Shown: positions 1-9,211, counted from the first letter of the stretch. The stretch is DNA of 64,000 nucleotides from Subtercola vilae (GCF_004923255.1 NZ_QYRT01000016.1:1-64000), one strand, 5' to 3'. Translations and numbers: made by a program. The notes: generated by a model from the sequence alone, not told the origin.

Positions 1-822
1 CGGGCGTTGTTGGAAGCGTTGCAGTCCCCGAGGGTGCGCCCCCAGTTCGAAACCGACACTCCTGCCGATGGCGAATCCGGGCCGTCGCGTTCAGGGGCAA
101 GCCCGCAGGGCGCGGCAGCCCCCAACGTGTGTCTTGGCCGGAACGGTGAACCAAGCGACGAGATCATCAAAGACGTACGTACGGGTGAGCAGTTCGTCTT
201 CGACCGGTTCTATGACCTCCTGACCGTCGCGGCAGGCCTGACCGGTGCGCCGCGGATCAACGGTGCCGCCCCGGTGCTGAACATCCGGGTGGAACTTGAT
301 GATCTCACTGCCGGGCATGGTGTGGGTTGGGTTGATGGGATTGTTGACCCGGTCCCGATGTCGAGTGTGGAACAGATCCTCTGCCACGGCGACATCACGA
401 CCACCGTCTTCGGGCTGCACGGGGAAGTACTCCAGCACGGGAAAACGAAACGGCTGTTCACGACCGCGCAAAAGGCCGCTATGGCCGCACGGGATGGCGG
501 GTGTGTGTGGCCGGGCTGCGACCGGGGCCCGTCCTGGTGCGAAAGCCACCACGTCGATGACTGGAAACACCAAACCTACGCACCCGGGCGCACAGACATC
601 GACAACGGAGCACTGCTGTGTCACTTCCACCACACACATGTGCATTCTTCTGAGTGGAAACTCGCCATGCAGAACGGCGTCCCCGTTTTGATCCCACCGA
701 AAAGCATCGACTGGGAACAAACCCCCAGACCCTGCTCCCAAATCAGATCGAGACGACGCGGACCCCTCCCCACAACACCACTACCACCATGGGTCAGACA
801 ACCACGACCATACACAACCTGA
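1..822 (+). CDS. HNH endonuclease / DUF222 (13E12-type) protein, C-terminal part
   Basis: The reading frame is open from the first base, so the gene begins outside the window and only its C-terminal ~273 residues are visible. Near the C-terminus is an HNH-type zinc/nuclease region: CVWPGC, then ESHHVDDW, then NGALLCHFHHTHVH. That is the layout of the HNH tail of actinobacterial DUF222/13E12-repeat proteins. These proteins are multicopy in many Actinobacteria. They are annotated as HNH endonucleases, but their biological role is not settled. The last ~30 residues are rich in Pro, Thr and Arg. Family assignment is confident; nuclease activity is inferred from the motif. Confidence 0.85.
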   Translation, partial: RALLEALQSPRVRPQFETDTPADGESGPSRSGASPQGAAAPNVCLGRNGEPSDEIIKDVRTGEQFVFDRFYDLLTVAAGLTGAPRINGAAPVLNIRVELDDLTAGHGVGWVDGIVDPVPMSSVEQILCHGDITTTVFGLHGEVLQHGKTKRLFTTAQKAAMAARDGGCVWPGCDRGPSWCESHHVDDWKHQTYAPGRTDIDNGALLCHFHHTHVHSSEWKLAMQNGVPVLIPPKSIDWEQTPRPCSQIRSRRRGPLPTTPLPPWVRQPRPYTT

Positions 823-877
823 GCACGACCCAGCTCTGACTCTGAGGAAGACTGGCCGGTGCACCCGACAATCAGTC

Positions 878-2440
878 GTGCGCTTGAATGGAGGGGTGAG
901 TTCTTCCCTGATTTCTGACCTGAGACGCGATCTCATCACTTCCAACTTCAGCGTCGAGACGGTCAGCGACCTGTGGGGCGATGAGGCTGCGTCGGCGCTT
1001 CACAGGGGCCAGCGGCTTCCAGCACTGCGCGCGTTGCATTCTCGGCGAGCCGCATCGACAGCCCTTTCGCGTGCGGAAACCCTGGCCGCTCTCTTCGTTC
1101 TGAATGTGCCGGTGTCAGAAGTCGATGCAGATTCAGCCCTGCCGCAGCTGGGGGTCGAGGGTGCGCTCACACTCGAGCTTGTGCGACGGCTCGAGACGGG
1201 TGAGGTGAGTGCGCTGCTCGATTTGCGTCCGTACAGCTTCGTCGATGCGTTCGGCGCCGGGAGCTGGTGGATCCTTTCTGACCTCGGCGAGGTCGCGGTC
1301 GGCGGGCCGCTCAGCGTTGGGCATGTGCTCGGCGTGGGTGGGGCATCCACCACCCTCAGCGGGCTGATGATCAGTGAACCGGTGGAACGCGTACTCGACC
1401 TCGGTACGGGGTGCGGAATTCAGGCCATGCACGCGTCGCGCCACGCGCTCACGGTGGTCGCCACAGATATCTCTGAACGGGCGTTGTGGATCGCCGGGCT
1501 CAACGCCGAACTGAACGCAATAGACAACATCGAGTTTCGGCTGGGTAGTCTGTTCGACCCGGTGGAGGGCGAACGATTCGACCAGATCGTTTCTAACCCG
1601 CCGTTCGTGATCACTCCGCGCAGGCAGGGCGTGCCGTTGTACGAGTATCGCGATGGAGGCATGGTCGGTGATGCGTTGGTGTCGACAGTCATTCGTGGGT
1701 GCGAAGATCACCTCACCGACGGCGGTATCGCCCAGCTGCTGGCCAACTGGGAGTACACGGCCGAAACCGAAGGCCTCGACCGGGTCAAGGGATGGGTCGA
1801 CGGCTCGTCGCTCGATGCGTGGGTGATTGAGCGCGAGCTTCAGGATGCTCCGCAGTACTCCGAGACGTGGATTCGTGATGGCGGCACCCGCCCCGGCACC
1901 CCTGAATTCGATGAGCTCTACGCCGCCTGGCTCGACGATTTCGATGCGCGCGCGGTCACCCAGGTGGGATTCGGGTACGTGCTGCTTCGCCGCCCGGTCG
2001 AATCGCCGACACCGGGGGCTCCCGCTCCGCTCCGTCGGTTCGAGCGTCTCGACGGCGCTCGGGGCTCGAACCCGTCGGGGCTCGGCCAGTACTTCGCGAC
2101 GAGCCTCTCGGGCCACGACTGGCAGTCGTCGCGTTCAGATAAAGAGCTGCTCGCGTCAACCGTGACGTACGCCCCCGATGTGACTGAAGAACGGCATTAC
2201 TGGCCGGGCCAGGAGAACCCTACGGTGATGACGCTGCGTCAGGGCTCAGGGTTCGCGCGAACGGTTTCGCTCGACACGGCACTGGCGGCGCTGGTTGGGG
2301 CCTGCGACGGCGACTTGACGATCGGCCAGATCTGCGGTGCCATCGCACACCTGCTTGAGGTCGATGAGGCTTCTTTGGTGGCCGATGTGCTGCCGCGGAT
2401 GCGTTCGCTCATCGACGATGGGTTTCTGCTGCCAGCCTGA
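878..2440 (+). CDS. Class I SAM-dependent methyltransferase (DUF7059/DUF7782 type)
   Basis: A 520-residue protein. The SAM-binding motif I DLGTGCG lies at about residues 174-180, an acidic loop (ATDIS) at about 195-199, and an NPPF motif at 240-243. NPPF is the catalytic signature of N-methyltransferases acting on amide, exocyclic amine or RNA/DNA bases (HemK, RsmC/RlmG, N6-adenine enzymes). About 140 residues precede the core and about 250 follow it; these flanks match the architecture of actinobacterial proteins carrying DUF7059 and DUF7782. The substrate is unknown, with rRNA or protein being reasonable guesses. The start is uncertain: GTG at 878 has no clear ribosome site, and GTG at 896 has a GGAGG only two bases upstream. 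Confidence 0.85.
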   Translation: MRLNGGVSSSLISDLRRDLITSNFSVETVSDLWGDEAASALHRGQRLPALRALHSRRAASTALSRAETLAALFVLNVPVSEVDADSALPQLGVEGALTLELVRRLETGEVSALLDLRPYSFVDAFGAGSWWILSDLGEVAVGGPLSVGHVLGVGGASTTLSGLMISEPVERVLDLGTGCGIQAMHASRHALTVVATDISERALWIAGLNAELNAIDNIEFRLGSLFDPVEGERFDQIVSNPPFVITPRRQGVPLYEYRDGGMVGDALVSTVIRGCEDHLTDGGIAQLLANWEYTAETEGLDRVKGWVDGSSLDAWVIERELQDAPQYSETWIRDGGTRPGTPEFDELYAAWLDDFDARAVTQVGFGYVLLRRPVESPTPGAPAPLRRFERLDGARGSNPSGLGQYFATSLSGHDWQSSRSDKELLASTVTYAPDVTEERHYWPGQENPTVMTLRQGSGFARTVSLDTALAALVGACDGDLTIGQICGAIAHLLEVDEASLVADVLPRMRSLIDDGFLLPA

Positions 2441-2464
2441 TCGATGTCGAACGGCGAACAGGCG

Positions 2465-3229
2465 TCAGGCTGACGTGACGAGGTGGCGAGCGAAGAACTC
2501 GGTGCTTCGCTGCCAGGAGTCGTGTGCGGAATCCGGTCGGTAGGCGTGTGCGTTGGTGTCGTTGAAGAATGCGTGACCCGCACCCGGGTAGGTGACGGCC
2601 TCGAAGTCAACACCCGATTCGTGCATCTGTTCGGTGAGGGCGGGCAGAGCCCCGAAGAGGTTCAGGTCGTCTTCGCCCACGAAGTAGAGAACCGGGCACT
2701 CGATCTCGGCGAGAAGTTCGTTCGTCAAGTTGGCGTAGCCGTAGAAGGGGGCGCTCGCTTTCACCCGCGCGTCGGCGACGGCCAGGCTGAACGCGTAGCT
2801 TCCGCCGAAACAGAACCCGGTGACGCCGATGCGACCGTCGACGCCCGGTTGCTGTTCGAGGTAGTCGACGCAGGCGATCAGTTTGGTGATTGCGGCGGCG
2901 GCGAACTCGGGCGCCGCGATGGGGGCCATCAGTTCGCGAAGGCGCGGTTGGGCCGCGCTTCGCTCTTCGGGGTCGGCTGCGAAGAGTTGCCGTTGCAGGT
3001 CGGCGGCGACCTCGGCGGTCACACCGAGCCCGCCCATCAGATCGGGGGCCAGCGCGAGATACCCTTCGGCTGCGTAGCGGTCGGCGATCGTCGTGATGTG
3101 TTCAACGAGCCCCCACACCTCATGGATCACGACGATGGCACCGCGCCATTGGGCAGGGTCGCCGTCGGGCGTGGCCACGTAGGCGGTGAACGGATGCTCG
3201 GCGGCACTGAGTTCGACAGAACCAGTCAT
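2465..3229 (-). CDS. Dienelactone hydrolase family protein
   Basis: A 254-residue alpha/beta hydrolase. The nucleophile elbow GFCFGGS places the catalytic cysteine at residue 140, a hallmark of dienelactone hydrolase (carboxymethylenebutenolidase) rather than a serine esterase. An HEVWG motif (Glu37) and a C-terminal GAGHAF (His219) complete the expected active site. The family hydrolyses lactones or activated esters; no aromatic-degradation genes lie nearby, so the physiological substrate is unknown. It is cytoplasmic (no signal peptide). It converges on the methyltransferase gene and lies 84 bases downstream of the peptide-transport ATPase on the same strand, so it could be the last gene of that transcript. 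Confidence 0.9.
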   Translation of the reverse strand: MTGSVELSAAEHPFTAYVATPDGDPAQWRGAIVVIHEVWGLVEHITTIADRYAAEGYLALAPDLMGGLGVTAEVAADLQRQLFAADPEERSAAQPRLRELMAPIAAPEFAAAAITKLIACVDYLEQQPGVDGRIGVTGFCFGGSYAFSLAVADARVKASAPFYGYANLTNELLAEIECPVLYFVGEDDLNLFGALPALTEQMHESGVDFEAVTYPGAGHAFFNDTNAHAYRPDSAHDSWQRSTEFFARHLVTSA

Positions 3230-3263
3230 GCGGGGTGGGCCTTTCGGGCGGGAGGGCTGGCAG

Positions 3264-3303
3264 GCGGGCAGACGGGCAGACGGGCAGACGAGCAGGCGGG
3301 CAG
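3264..3303. repeat. 8-bp tandem repeat (5 copies of a GCGGGCAG-like unit)
   Basis: Five consecutive 8-base units (consensus A/G-CGGGCAG, one with an A for G) fill the gap between the transport ATPase stop and the hydrolase start on the minus strand. Such short G-rich units commonly vary in copy number by slippage. Confidence 0.8.
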
Positions 3304-3313
3304 AGGTACTGGG

Positions 3314-5068
3314 TTACTGCCCGGCCGCGCGCAGCAGCCGCAGGGCATCCCGCCGCTTCGCCTGCTCGATCGGGTCGGGTACCGGCAGTGAGGCGAGCAG
3401 GCGCTGAGTGTAGGGGTGCTTCGGGTCTCCGAGCACCTCTGCCCCCGTGCCCTCTTCTACGAGCTTGCCTTTGAACAGCACAGCGATGCGGTCGGCCAAC
3501 AGGTCGACCACGGCCAGGTCGTGGCTGATGAACAGGGCCGCAAAGCCGAACTCCCGCTGAAGCTCAGCGAAGAGTTCAAGCACGCGGGCCTGAACAGAGA
3601 CGTCGAGCGCCGAGGTGGGCTCGTCGGCGATGAGCAGTGCCGGTTCGAGCGCAATGGCCCGCGCGAGGCTCGCACGCTGGCGTTGACCGCCCGAGAGCTC
3701 GTGCGGATACCGATCGCCGTAGCTCTTCGGCAGCTGCACGGCCTCGAGCAGCTCGTCGACTCGTGTTCTCGCAGCTCGCGGGTCGCGGGCTCGGCCGTGG
3801 ATGACCAGCGGCTCGGCCACGCACTCTGCGATCGTCAGCAGCGGATTGAAACTCGAGGCTGGGTCTTGAAAGACGAACCCGATGTTCGACCGCGTCTTCT
3901 TGAACACCCGCTCGCGAACGCCGTTCATCTCGTGGTCGAGAACCTTCAGCGAACCCCCGGTGACCCTGGTGAGCCCGCCGATGGCTCGGCCGATGGTGGT
4001 CTTACCTGACCCCGACTCACCGACCAACCCGAGCACCTCGCCCGCGCGAATCTCGAAGCTCACACCGTCGACGGCAACGAACCCGCCGCGGCCGAGCCGC
4101 CCGGGGTATTCGATTCGCAGATCGGTTGCGACGACCACAGGGGCCGTGCTCTGCCACGACTGCTCGCGACCTGATGCCCGCTCGGCCGTCTGCAACGCGC
4201 CCTGGCCGATGTGCGGCACCGACGCGAGCAACTTCTTGGTGTAGTCGTTCTGCGGGTTCGAGAAGAGTGTCACGGCGTCGGCCTCTTCGACCACCTTGCC
4301 TTCGTACATGACTGCGACCCGATCGGCGAGGTCGGCGACGACACCCATGTTGTGCGTGATCAACACAATGGCCGTGCCAAACTCGTCGCGGCACCGCCGC
4401 AGAAGGTCGAGAATCTCGGCCTGCACGGTGACATCGAGCGCCGTGGTGGGCTCGTCGGCGACGATCAGCCCCGGATCGAGCACCAGCGCTTGCGCAATGA
4501 CCACGCGCTGCTTCTGCCCGCCAGAGAACTGGTGCGGGTAGTAGTTGACCCGCGTCTCGGGGTCGGGAATGCCCACCTTCCGCAGAATGTCGATGGCCTT
4601 CGCTTTGGCCGCGGAGCGCGAGATCTTCGAGTGCGCCCGCAACCCCTCCATGATCTGCCAGCCCACCGTGTACACCGGGTTCAGCGCTGTCGAGGGCTCT
4701 TGAAACACCATCGACACGTCTGAGCCCCGGATGCCCCGCAGCTGTTTCTTCGTGAGAGTGAGCACATCGTTCGAGTCGGTTCCCGCGCGGTTCGACAGCA
4801 CGATGGCTCCGCGCGCAGTAGCCGTCTCGGGCAGCAAGCCCAGGATCGTCTTCGCGGTCACGGTCTTGCCCGAACCGCTCTCGCCGACGATAGCCAGTAC
4901 TTCGCCGGCGGCGACGCTGAGACTGACGCCGTCGACCGCCTTGATGGCACCGGCATCGGTGGAGAATGACACCTCGAGGTTGCGGATCGACACGACAGGA
5001 GCCTTGGAGGCGGCGGTTGCGGTGCCGATGTGTGCGGGGGAGCGTGCGGGTACGGGGCTATCGGTCAC
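3314..5068 (-). CDS. Peptide ABC transporter, fused double ATP-binding protein (DppD-DppF type)
   Basis: A 584-residue cytoplasmic protein with two complete ABC ATPase domains in tandem. Each has a Walker A GESGSGKT (first at about residue 62), an ABC signature (LSGGQ-like: FSGGQKQR and LSGGQRQR) and a DEPT Walker B end. Both carry the C-terminal region of oligopeptide/dipeptide importers. It powers uptake through the two permeases encoded upstream. The start is set at GTG 5068: it overlaps the permease stop by 11 bases and follows a good GGTGAGG ribosome site, whereas an upstream in-frame extension would lie inside the permease gene. The downstream end abuts the dienelactone hydrolase. Confidence 0.92.
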   Translation of the reverse strand: MTDSPVPARSPAHIGTATAASKAPVVSIRNLEVSFSTDAGAIKAVDGVSLSVAAGEVLAIVGESGSGKTVTAKTILGLLPETATARGAIVLSNRAGTDSNDVLTLTKKQLRGIRGSDVSMVFQEPSTALNPVYTVGWQIMEGLRAHSKISRSAAKAKAIDILRKVGIPDPETRVNYYPHQFSGGQKQRVVIAQALVLDPGLIVADEPTTALDVTVQAEILDLLRRCRDEFGTAIVLITHNMGVVADLADRVAVMYEGKVVEEADAVTLFSNPQNDYTKKLLASVPHIGQGALQTAERASGREQSWQSTAPVVVATDLRIEYPGRLGRGGFVAVDGVSFEIRAGEVLGLVGESGSGKTTIGRAIGGLTRVTGGSLKVLDHEMNGVRERVFKKTRSNIGFVFQDPASSFNPLLTIAECVAEPLVIHGRARDPRAARTRVDELLEAVQLPKSYGDRYPHELSGGQRQRASLARAIALEPALLIADEPTSALDVSVQARVLELFAELQREFGFAALFISHDLAVVDLLADRIAVLFKGKLVEEGTGAEVLGDPKHPYTQRLLASLPVPDPIEQAKRRDALRLLRAAGQ

Positions 5069-6167
5069 GATCGGCCTCACCTTCGGTGTCTTCGAGGCCG
5101 GCGAGTCCGGCGGGGCCCGCGGTAAGGGTTCCGCCGGGTACGACAGAGGTCTGTGCCACATCTCCCGACGCCGCAGAGACGGCGCGCCGACCACGCAGCC
5201 GTGGGTCGGCGAGGTCGTTCAGACTCTCGCCCACGAGGGTGACGCCGAGTACCGAGAGCACGATGGCGAGCCCGGGGAACACCGCCGTCCACCAGATTCC
5301 GCTGGTGACGTCGGAGAGCGACTTGTTGAGGTCAAAGCCCCACTCCGCCGCGGCCGTCGGCTCGATGCCGAACCCCAGAAACCCGAGGCCAGCCAGCGTG
5401 AGAACCGCCTCTGAGGCATTCAACGTGAAGATCAGCGGCAGCGTTCGGGTCGAATTGCGAAGGACGTGTCGGAACATGATGCGTGTGTTCGACGCACCGA
5501 TGACCTTCGCCGACTCGACGAACGCCTCACCCTTGATGCGCACGGTCTCTGACCGGATGACCCGGAAGTACTGCGGAATGTAGACCACTGTGATGGAGAT
5601 GGCCGCCGCGAGAATGCCGCCGTACAGGTTCGACTGGCCGCCCGAGATGACAATCGACATCACGATGGCGAGCAGCAACGACGGAAACGCGTAGATCGCG
5701 TCGGCCAGAACCACGAGGATTCGGTCGAGCCAACCGCCGAAGTACCCCGAAACGAGGCCGAGGAAGACCCCGAGGAAGATCGACAGGATGATCGCCACGA
5801 CCATCACCTCGAGCGCGGTCTGAGCGCCCCAGATGACGCGGGAGAATACGTCGTACCCGCCCACGGTCGTTCCCCAGATGTGCGAACCGCCGGGAGCGAG
5901 CTGGGCACCGAACGGACCGTTGTCGTCGCGCAACTGAGAGAAGCCGTAGGGAGCGATGAACTGGGCGAAGACCGCGCAGATGACGAACACGGCTGTGATG
6001 ATGAGGCCGATGACGAGCATGCCGCGCTGGAGCCCAACGCTCTGGCGCAGCTGGTGCACGACGGGCAGACGGGAGAACAGGCTCTGTTTCGGCGGCCGGG
6101 TGGCTTTCGTTGCCGGTGACGCGGTCGGCCCGCCTGCGGTCTCGGGTGCTGTTGTTGGTGCACTCAC
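5058..6167 (-). CDS. Peptide ABC transporter permease (DppC type)
   Basis: A 369-residue inner-membrane permease. An N-terminal hydrophilic Ala/Pro/Thr-rich stretch is followed by a first membrane helix, a periplasmic-type loop (QLAPGGSHIWGT), and five further helices. The BPD_transp_1 coupling loop (EAFVESAKVIGASNTRIMFRHV) is present. The pattern is DppC/OppC. The GTG start at 6167 lies two bases after the stop of the preceding permease, with GGGTGAGG as ribosome site; an in-frame upstream extension exists but would overlap that gene. It forms a heterodimeric channel with the DppB-like protein. Confidence 0.93.
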   Translation of the reverse strand: MSAPTTAPETAGGPTASPATKATRPPKQSLFSRLPVVHQLRQSVGLQRGMLVIGLIITAVFVICAVFAQFIAPYGFSQLRDDNGPFGAQLAPGGSHIWGTTVGGYDVFSRVIWGAQTALEVMVVAIILSIFLGVFLGLVSGYFGGWLDRILVVLADAIYAFPSLLLAIVMSIVISGGQSNLYGGILAAAISITVVYIPQYFRVIRSETVRIKGEAFVESAKVIGASNTRIMFRHVLRNSTRTLPLIFTLNASEAVLTLAGLGFLGFGIEPTAAAEWGFDLNKSLSDVTSGIWWTAVFPGLAIVLSVLGVTLVGESLNDLADPRLRGRRAVSAASGDVAQTSVVPGGTLTAGPAGLAGLEDTEGEADRDR

Positions 6168-6169
6168 GA

Positions 6170-7273
6170 TCAGTACCTCACCCTCGGGTCGATGAGCGCC
6201 GCAATGATGTCGACGATGAAGTTTGTCACGGCCACGATCACAGCCAGTAGCGCGACGATGCCCTGCACGGCGACGAAGTCGCGCGCGGCAAGGTACTGCG
6301 CGAGCTGGAACCCGAGGCCCTTCCACTCGAAGGTCGACTCCGTGAGCACCGCGCCGCCCAGCAGCAGCGCGATCTGCAGGCCGATGACGGTGATGATGGG
6401 TATCAGCGCCGGCTTGTACGCGTGCCGGCGAACCAGCCGATACTCGCTCACGCCGCGCGAACGTGCCGCGTCGACGTAGTCGGTCGAGAGCGTACCGATG
6501 ACGTTCGTGCGCACCAACCGCAGAAAGACCCCGGCTGTGAGCAGCCCGAGCGCGATGGCGGGCAGCACCGCGTGAGTCAGAACGTCGCCGATGACGGCCG
6601 GGTCACCGGTCTGAAACGCGTCGATGAGGTAGATGCCGGTTCGGTTCGGCAGGTCTTGCATCTCGAACTCCGAACTCGTGGTGGCTCGGCCCGCGACGGG
6701 CAGAACGTTCAACCACACGGCGAAGATGAGCTTCAGCAGAATGCCGGCGAAGAAGACAGGAGTGGCGTAACAGAGAATGGCGAAGACGCGCAGTGCGGCA
6801 TCCTGACCCTTGTCACGAAAGTAGGCGGCGAGCATGCCCAGCGGAATGCCCACGATGAACGCCACGATGAGGGCGTAGAACGCCAGCTCGAGGGTTGCTA
6901 CGCCATAGGTGGCGAGAATTTCGGTGATGGGCCGGTTGTCGCTGATGCTGGTGCCGAAGTTGCCCGTGACGATCTGGCCGAGGTACTCGAAGTACTGCAC
7001 CAGGATGGGCCGGTCGTAGCCGGCTGCATGGATGCGCTCCTGCAGTTGTGCGCCGCTGAGACGGCCGCCCAGGGCCGCGGTGATCGGGTCGCCCGTCGCC
7101 CGCATGAGAAAGAAGACCAGGGTCACCAGGATGAAGATGGTGGGAATGATGAGCAGGAAGCGAATGACGATGTAGCGACCGAGGCCTCCTCCGGAGGCCT
7201 TGCTCTTCGCAACGGGTGAAGCGGGGGAGGCCGGAGGTACCGGGGGTACCAGGGCCTGGGCGGTCGCTGTCAT
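6170..7273 (-). CDS. Peptide ABC transporter permease (DppB type)
   Basis: A 367-residue permease. A Pro/Ala-rich N-terminus precedes the first helix (FLLIIPTIFILVTLVFFLM) and a conserved extracytoplasmic segment typical of DppB (GDPITAALGG). The five-helix transport core follows, with the EAA-type loop YVDAARSRGVSEYRLVRRHAYKPALI. Start ATG 7273 is preferred over the in-frame TTG at 7282; neither has a strong ribosome site. It is the second gene of the operon, after the binding protein, and nearly abuts the DppC-like gene, indicating translational coupling. Confidence 0.92.
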   Translation of the reverse strand: MTATAQALVPPVPPASPASPVAKSKASGGGLGRYIVIRFLLIIPTIFILVTLVFFLMRATGDPITAALGGRLSGAQLQERIHAAGYDRPILVQYFEYLGQIVTGNFGTSISDNRPITEILATYGVATLELAFYALIVAFIVGIPLGMLAAYFRDKGQDAALRVFAILCYATPVFFAGILLKLIFAVWLNVLPVAGRATTSSEFEMQDLPNRTGIYLIDAFQTGDPAVIGDVLTHAVLPAIALGLLTAGVFLRLVRTNVIGTLSTDYVDAARSRGVSEYRLVRRHAYKPALIPIITVIGLQIALLLGGAVLTESTFEWKGLGFQLAQYLAARDFVAVQGIVALLAVIVAVTNFIVDIIAALIDPRVRY

Positions 7274-7366
7274 GGATGCCAATCGTCAGTGAAGGGTAGT
7301 GCTGTGCAGGTGATCGCTGTGCGGTGGTGCAGATTCTGGAACTCTTATGGCCCAGTGGGCCTGTGT

Positions 7367-7400
7367 GAGGGGGCGGCCCGTCGAAACGAGCCGCCCCCTC
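7367..7400 (-). terminator. GC-rich stem-loop between binding protein and permease genes
   Basis: A perfect 11-base inverted repeat (GAGGGGGCGGC ... GCCGCCCCCTC) around a 12-base loop lies just after the binding-protein stop on the minus strand. No T-run follows it. It could be a partial terminator or an mRNA-stabilising hairpin that raises expression of the binding protein relative to the membrane and ATPase subunits, a common arrangement in ABC operons. Confidence 0.7.
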
Positions 7401-7423
7401 GGTGAAGCGATTCTAGCTAACGA

Positions 7424-9061
7424 CTAGCCCTTCGTGAGCGCCGCGTAACGGAACTTGAACGACGCGTCGAGCGTGTCGGAGGCCCCGTTGACGGTCGAAC
7501 CGACCACGGCAACCTGCGCGCCCTGCAGATAGGGGATCGTCGACAGATCGGCAGCGACTTTCGCCTGGATGTCTTGGATCTCTGTCGTGCGGGCAGCCGA
7601 ATCGGTCTCGCCGACCTGCTTCGTGATCTCGTCTTGCACCGCAGTGTTGTTGTAGTGGTTGGCGAGGAAGCTGTCGGCCGAGAAGAACGGGGTCAGGTAG
7701 TTGTCGGCGTCGGAGTAGTCGGGGAACCAGCCGAGCTGGTACTCCGGGTAGACGTCTTTCGTACGGTCTTTGGAGTACTGCACGTAGTCGGTCGTCTGCA
7801 GGTTGACCGTGAACAGGCCGCTCGACTCGAGCTGGTCTTTGATGAGCGCATACTCATCGCCTGACGACGGGCCGTAGTGCTCGGAGACGTACTGAAGGTT
7901 CAAGACGATCTTGTCGGTGACGCCGGCTGCGGCCAGGGTGGCCTTCGCCTTGTCGAGGCTGGGCTTGCCCGAACCGTCGCCGTAGAGGTCTTTCAGTACG
8001 GTGGTGGCACCGGTCAGACCCGCGGGAACGTAGGAGTACAGCGGCGTGTAGGTGCCCTTGTAGACCTGCGAGGCGATGGCGTCACGGTCGATGAGGTCGG
8101 CGACGGCCTTGCGCACGGCGAGTGCCTTGGCGGGGTCGGCGTCGGCCGTGGTGGCGCCGAACGGCTGGGTGTTGAAGTTGAACACGATGTAGCGGATCTC
8201 GCCGCCGGGACCGTCGACGACCTTGACCTTGTTGTTCGTGCTCAGGTCGGCCACGTCGGTCGCCGACAGGCTGCGGAACGCGACGTCGATGTTGTTCTGT
8301 TGGATGTCGAGCTTCAGGTTGGCAGACTCGGCGTAGTACTTCACATTGACCGTCTTGGTCTTCGCGGCGCCCAGCAGACCCTGGTAGTTCGGGTTCGCCA
8401 CGTACTGAATAGTGTTGTTGAAGTCGTAGCTCTTGATCATGTACTGGCCGGCGAAGGCGTTGCCCTTGACGATGTCGGCGTCGGAGGTGAGCGCAGTGGC
8501 CGAGAAGACCTGCTCATCGACGATGGGGCCGGCCGGGCTCGAGAGCACCTGCGGGAAGGTCTGGTCGTTTGCCGCCTTCAGCGTGAAGACCACGGTGGTG
8601 GGGTCGGGAGCCGCAGTGCTGGCGAGGTTGCCAAGCAGTGACGACGGGCCGTTCTGGTCGGCGATGGCCAGTTGGCGGTCGAAGCTGAACTTGACGTCAG
8701 AGGAGGTGAGGTCGTCGCCGTTGGCGAACTTCAGGCCGCTCTTGAGTTTCACCGTGTACTGGGTGGGTGTGGTGAATGTGGCCGACTCGGCGATGTCGGG
8801 TTTGACGTCGGGGCTGCCGTAGGGGGTGTTCATCAGGAACGGGTAGACCTGATTCATCACGGCGAACGAACCGTTGTCGTACGAACCGGCCGGGTCGATG
8901 GTGGTGATCTTGTCGGTGGTGCCGATGGTGATCGAGCTGGCTGCGGAGCCGGTCGACGATGAGTTGTTCGAGTTGCCTGAGCAACCGGCGAGCACGAGCG
9001 CCGAGGCGGCGAGCCCTGCGGCTACACCGACCAGTCGCTTTTTGGTGAATGCGGACGACAT
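7424..9061 (-). CDS. Peptide ABC transporter substrate-binding lipoprotein (SBP_bac_5)
   Basis: A 545-residue extracellular lipoprotein. A lysine-containing N-terminus and hydrophobic segment lead to the lipobox LAGC (Cys at about 26), followed by an Asn/Ser-rich linker. The mature part is an OppA/DppA-type solute receptor: ITTIDPAGSYDNGSF near the start, and DVKFSFDRQ, KAVADLIDRDAIA and PEYQLGWFPDYSDADNYL further on. It captures short peptides or a related solute and delivers it to the permeases encoded downstream. It is the first gene of the four-gene operon, with an AGAGG ribosome site before ATG 9061. Family specificity (di- or oligopeptide) cannot be read from sequence. Confidence 0.93.
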   Translation of the reverse strand: MSSAFTKKRLVGVAAGLAASALVLAGCSGNSNNSSSTGSAASSITIGTTDKITTIDPAGSYDNGSFAVMNQVYPFLMNTPYGSPDVKPDIAESATFTTPTQYTVKLKSGLKFANGDDLTSSDVKFSFDRQLAIADQNGPSSLLGNLASTAAPDPTTVVFTLKAANDQTFPQVLSSPAGPIVDEQVFSATALTSDADIVKGNAFAGQYMIKSYDFNNTIQYVANPNYQGLLGAAKTKTVNVKYYAESANLKLDIQQNNIDVAFRSLSATDVADLSTNNKVKVVDGPGGEIRYIVFNFNTQPFGATTADADPAKALAVRKAVADLIDRDAIASQVYKGTYTPLYSYVPAGLTGATTVLKDLYGDGSGKPSLDKAKATLAAAGVTDKIVLNLQYVSEHYGPSSGDEYALIKDQLESSGLFTVNLQTTDYVQYSKDRTKDVYPEYQLGWFPDYSDADNYLTPFFSADSFLANHYNNTAVQDEITKQVGETDSAARTTEIQDIQAKVAADLSTIPYLQGAQVAVVGSTVNGASDTLDASFKFRYAALTKG

Positions 9062-9105
9062 GGACGTCTACCTCTTTCAGTTTGCTGTTTGCTGTGTAAC
9101 CAGTC

Positions 9106-9135
9106 TTAACACACCGAAAGCGAGGCAAAGTTCAA
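9106..9135 (-). promoter_or_regulatory. Possible sigma-70-like promoter of the peptide ABC operon
   Basis: On the minus strand TTGAAC (9135-9130) is followed after 18 bases by TGTTAA (9111-9106), about 45 bases before the binding-protein start. The -35 match is good and the -10 is weak, so this is tentative. Confidence 0.3.
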
Positions 9136-9180
9136 TTCGCCGAAATGTTTACAGCAACGCAATGAATGGATGCACAGCGA

Positions 9181-9211
9181 AAGGGCCCCGACGGTTTTCG
9201 TCGGGGCCCTT
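9181..9211 (-). terminator. Strong intrinsic-type terminator hairpin
   Basis: A perfect 13-base inverted repeat (AAGGGCCCCGACG ... CGTCGGGGCCCTT) with a 5-base loop GTTTT. It follows the lipoprotein gene by about 45 bases on the minus strand and precedes the peptide ABC promoter region, separating the two transcription units. No long U-tract follows, as is usual in high-GC Actinobacteria. Confidence 0.85.
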
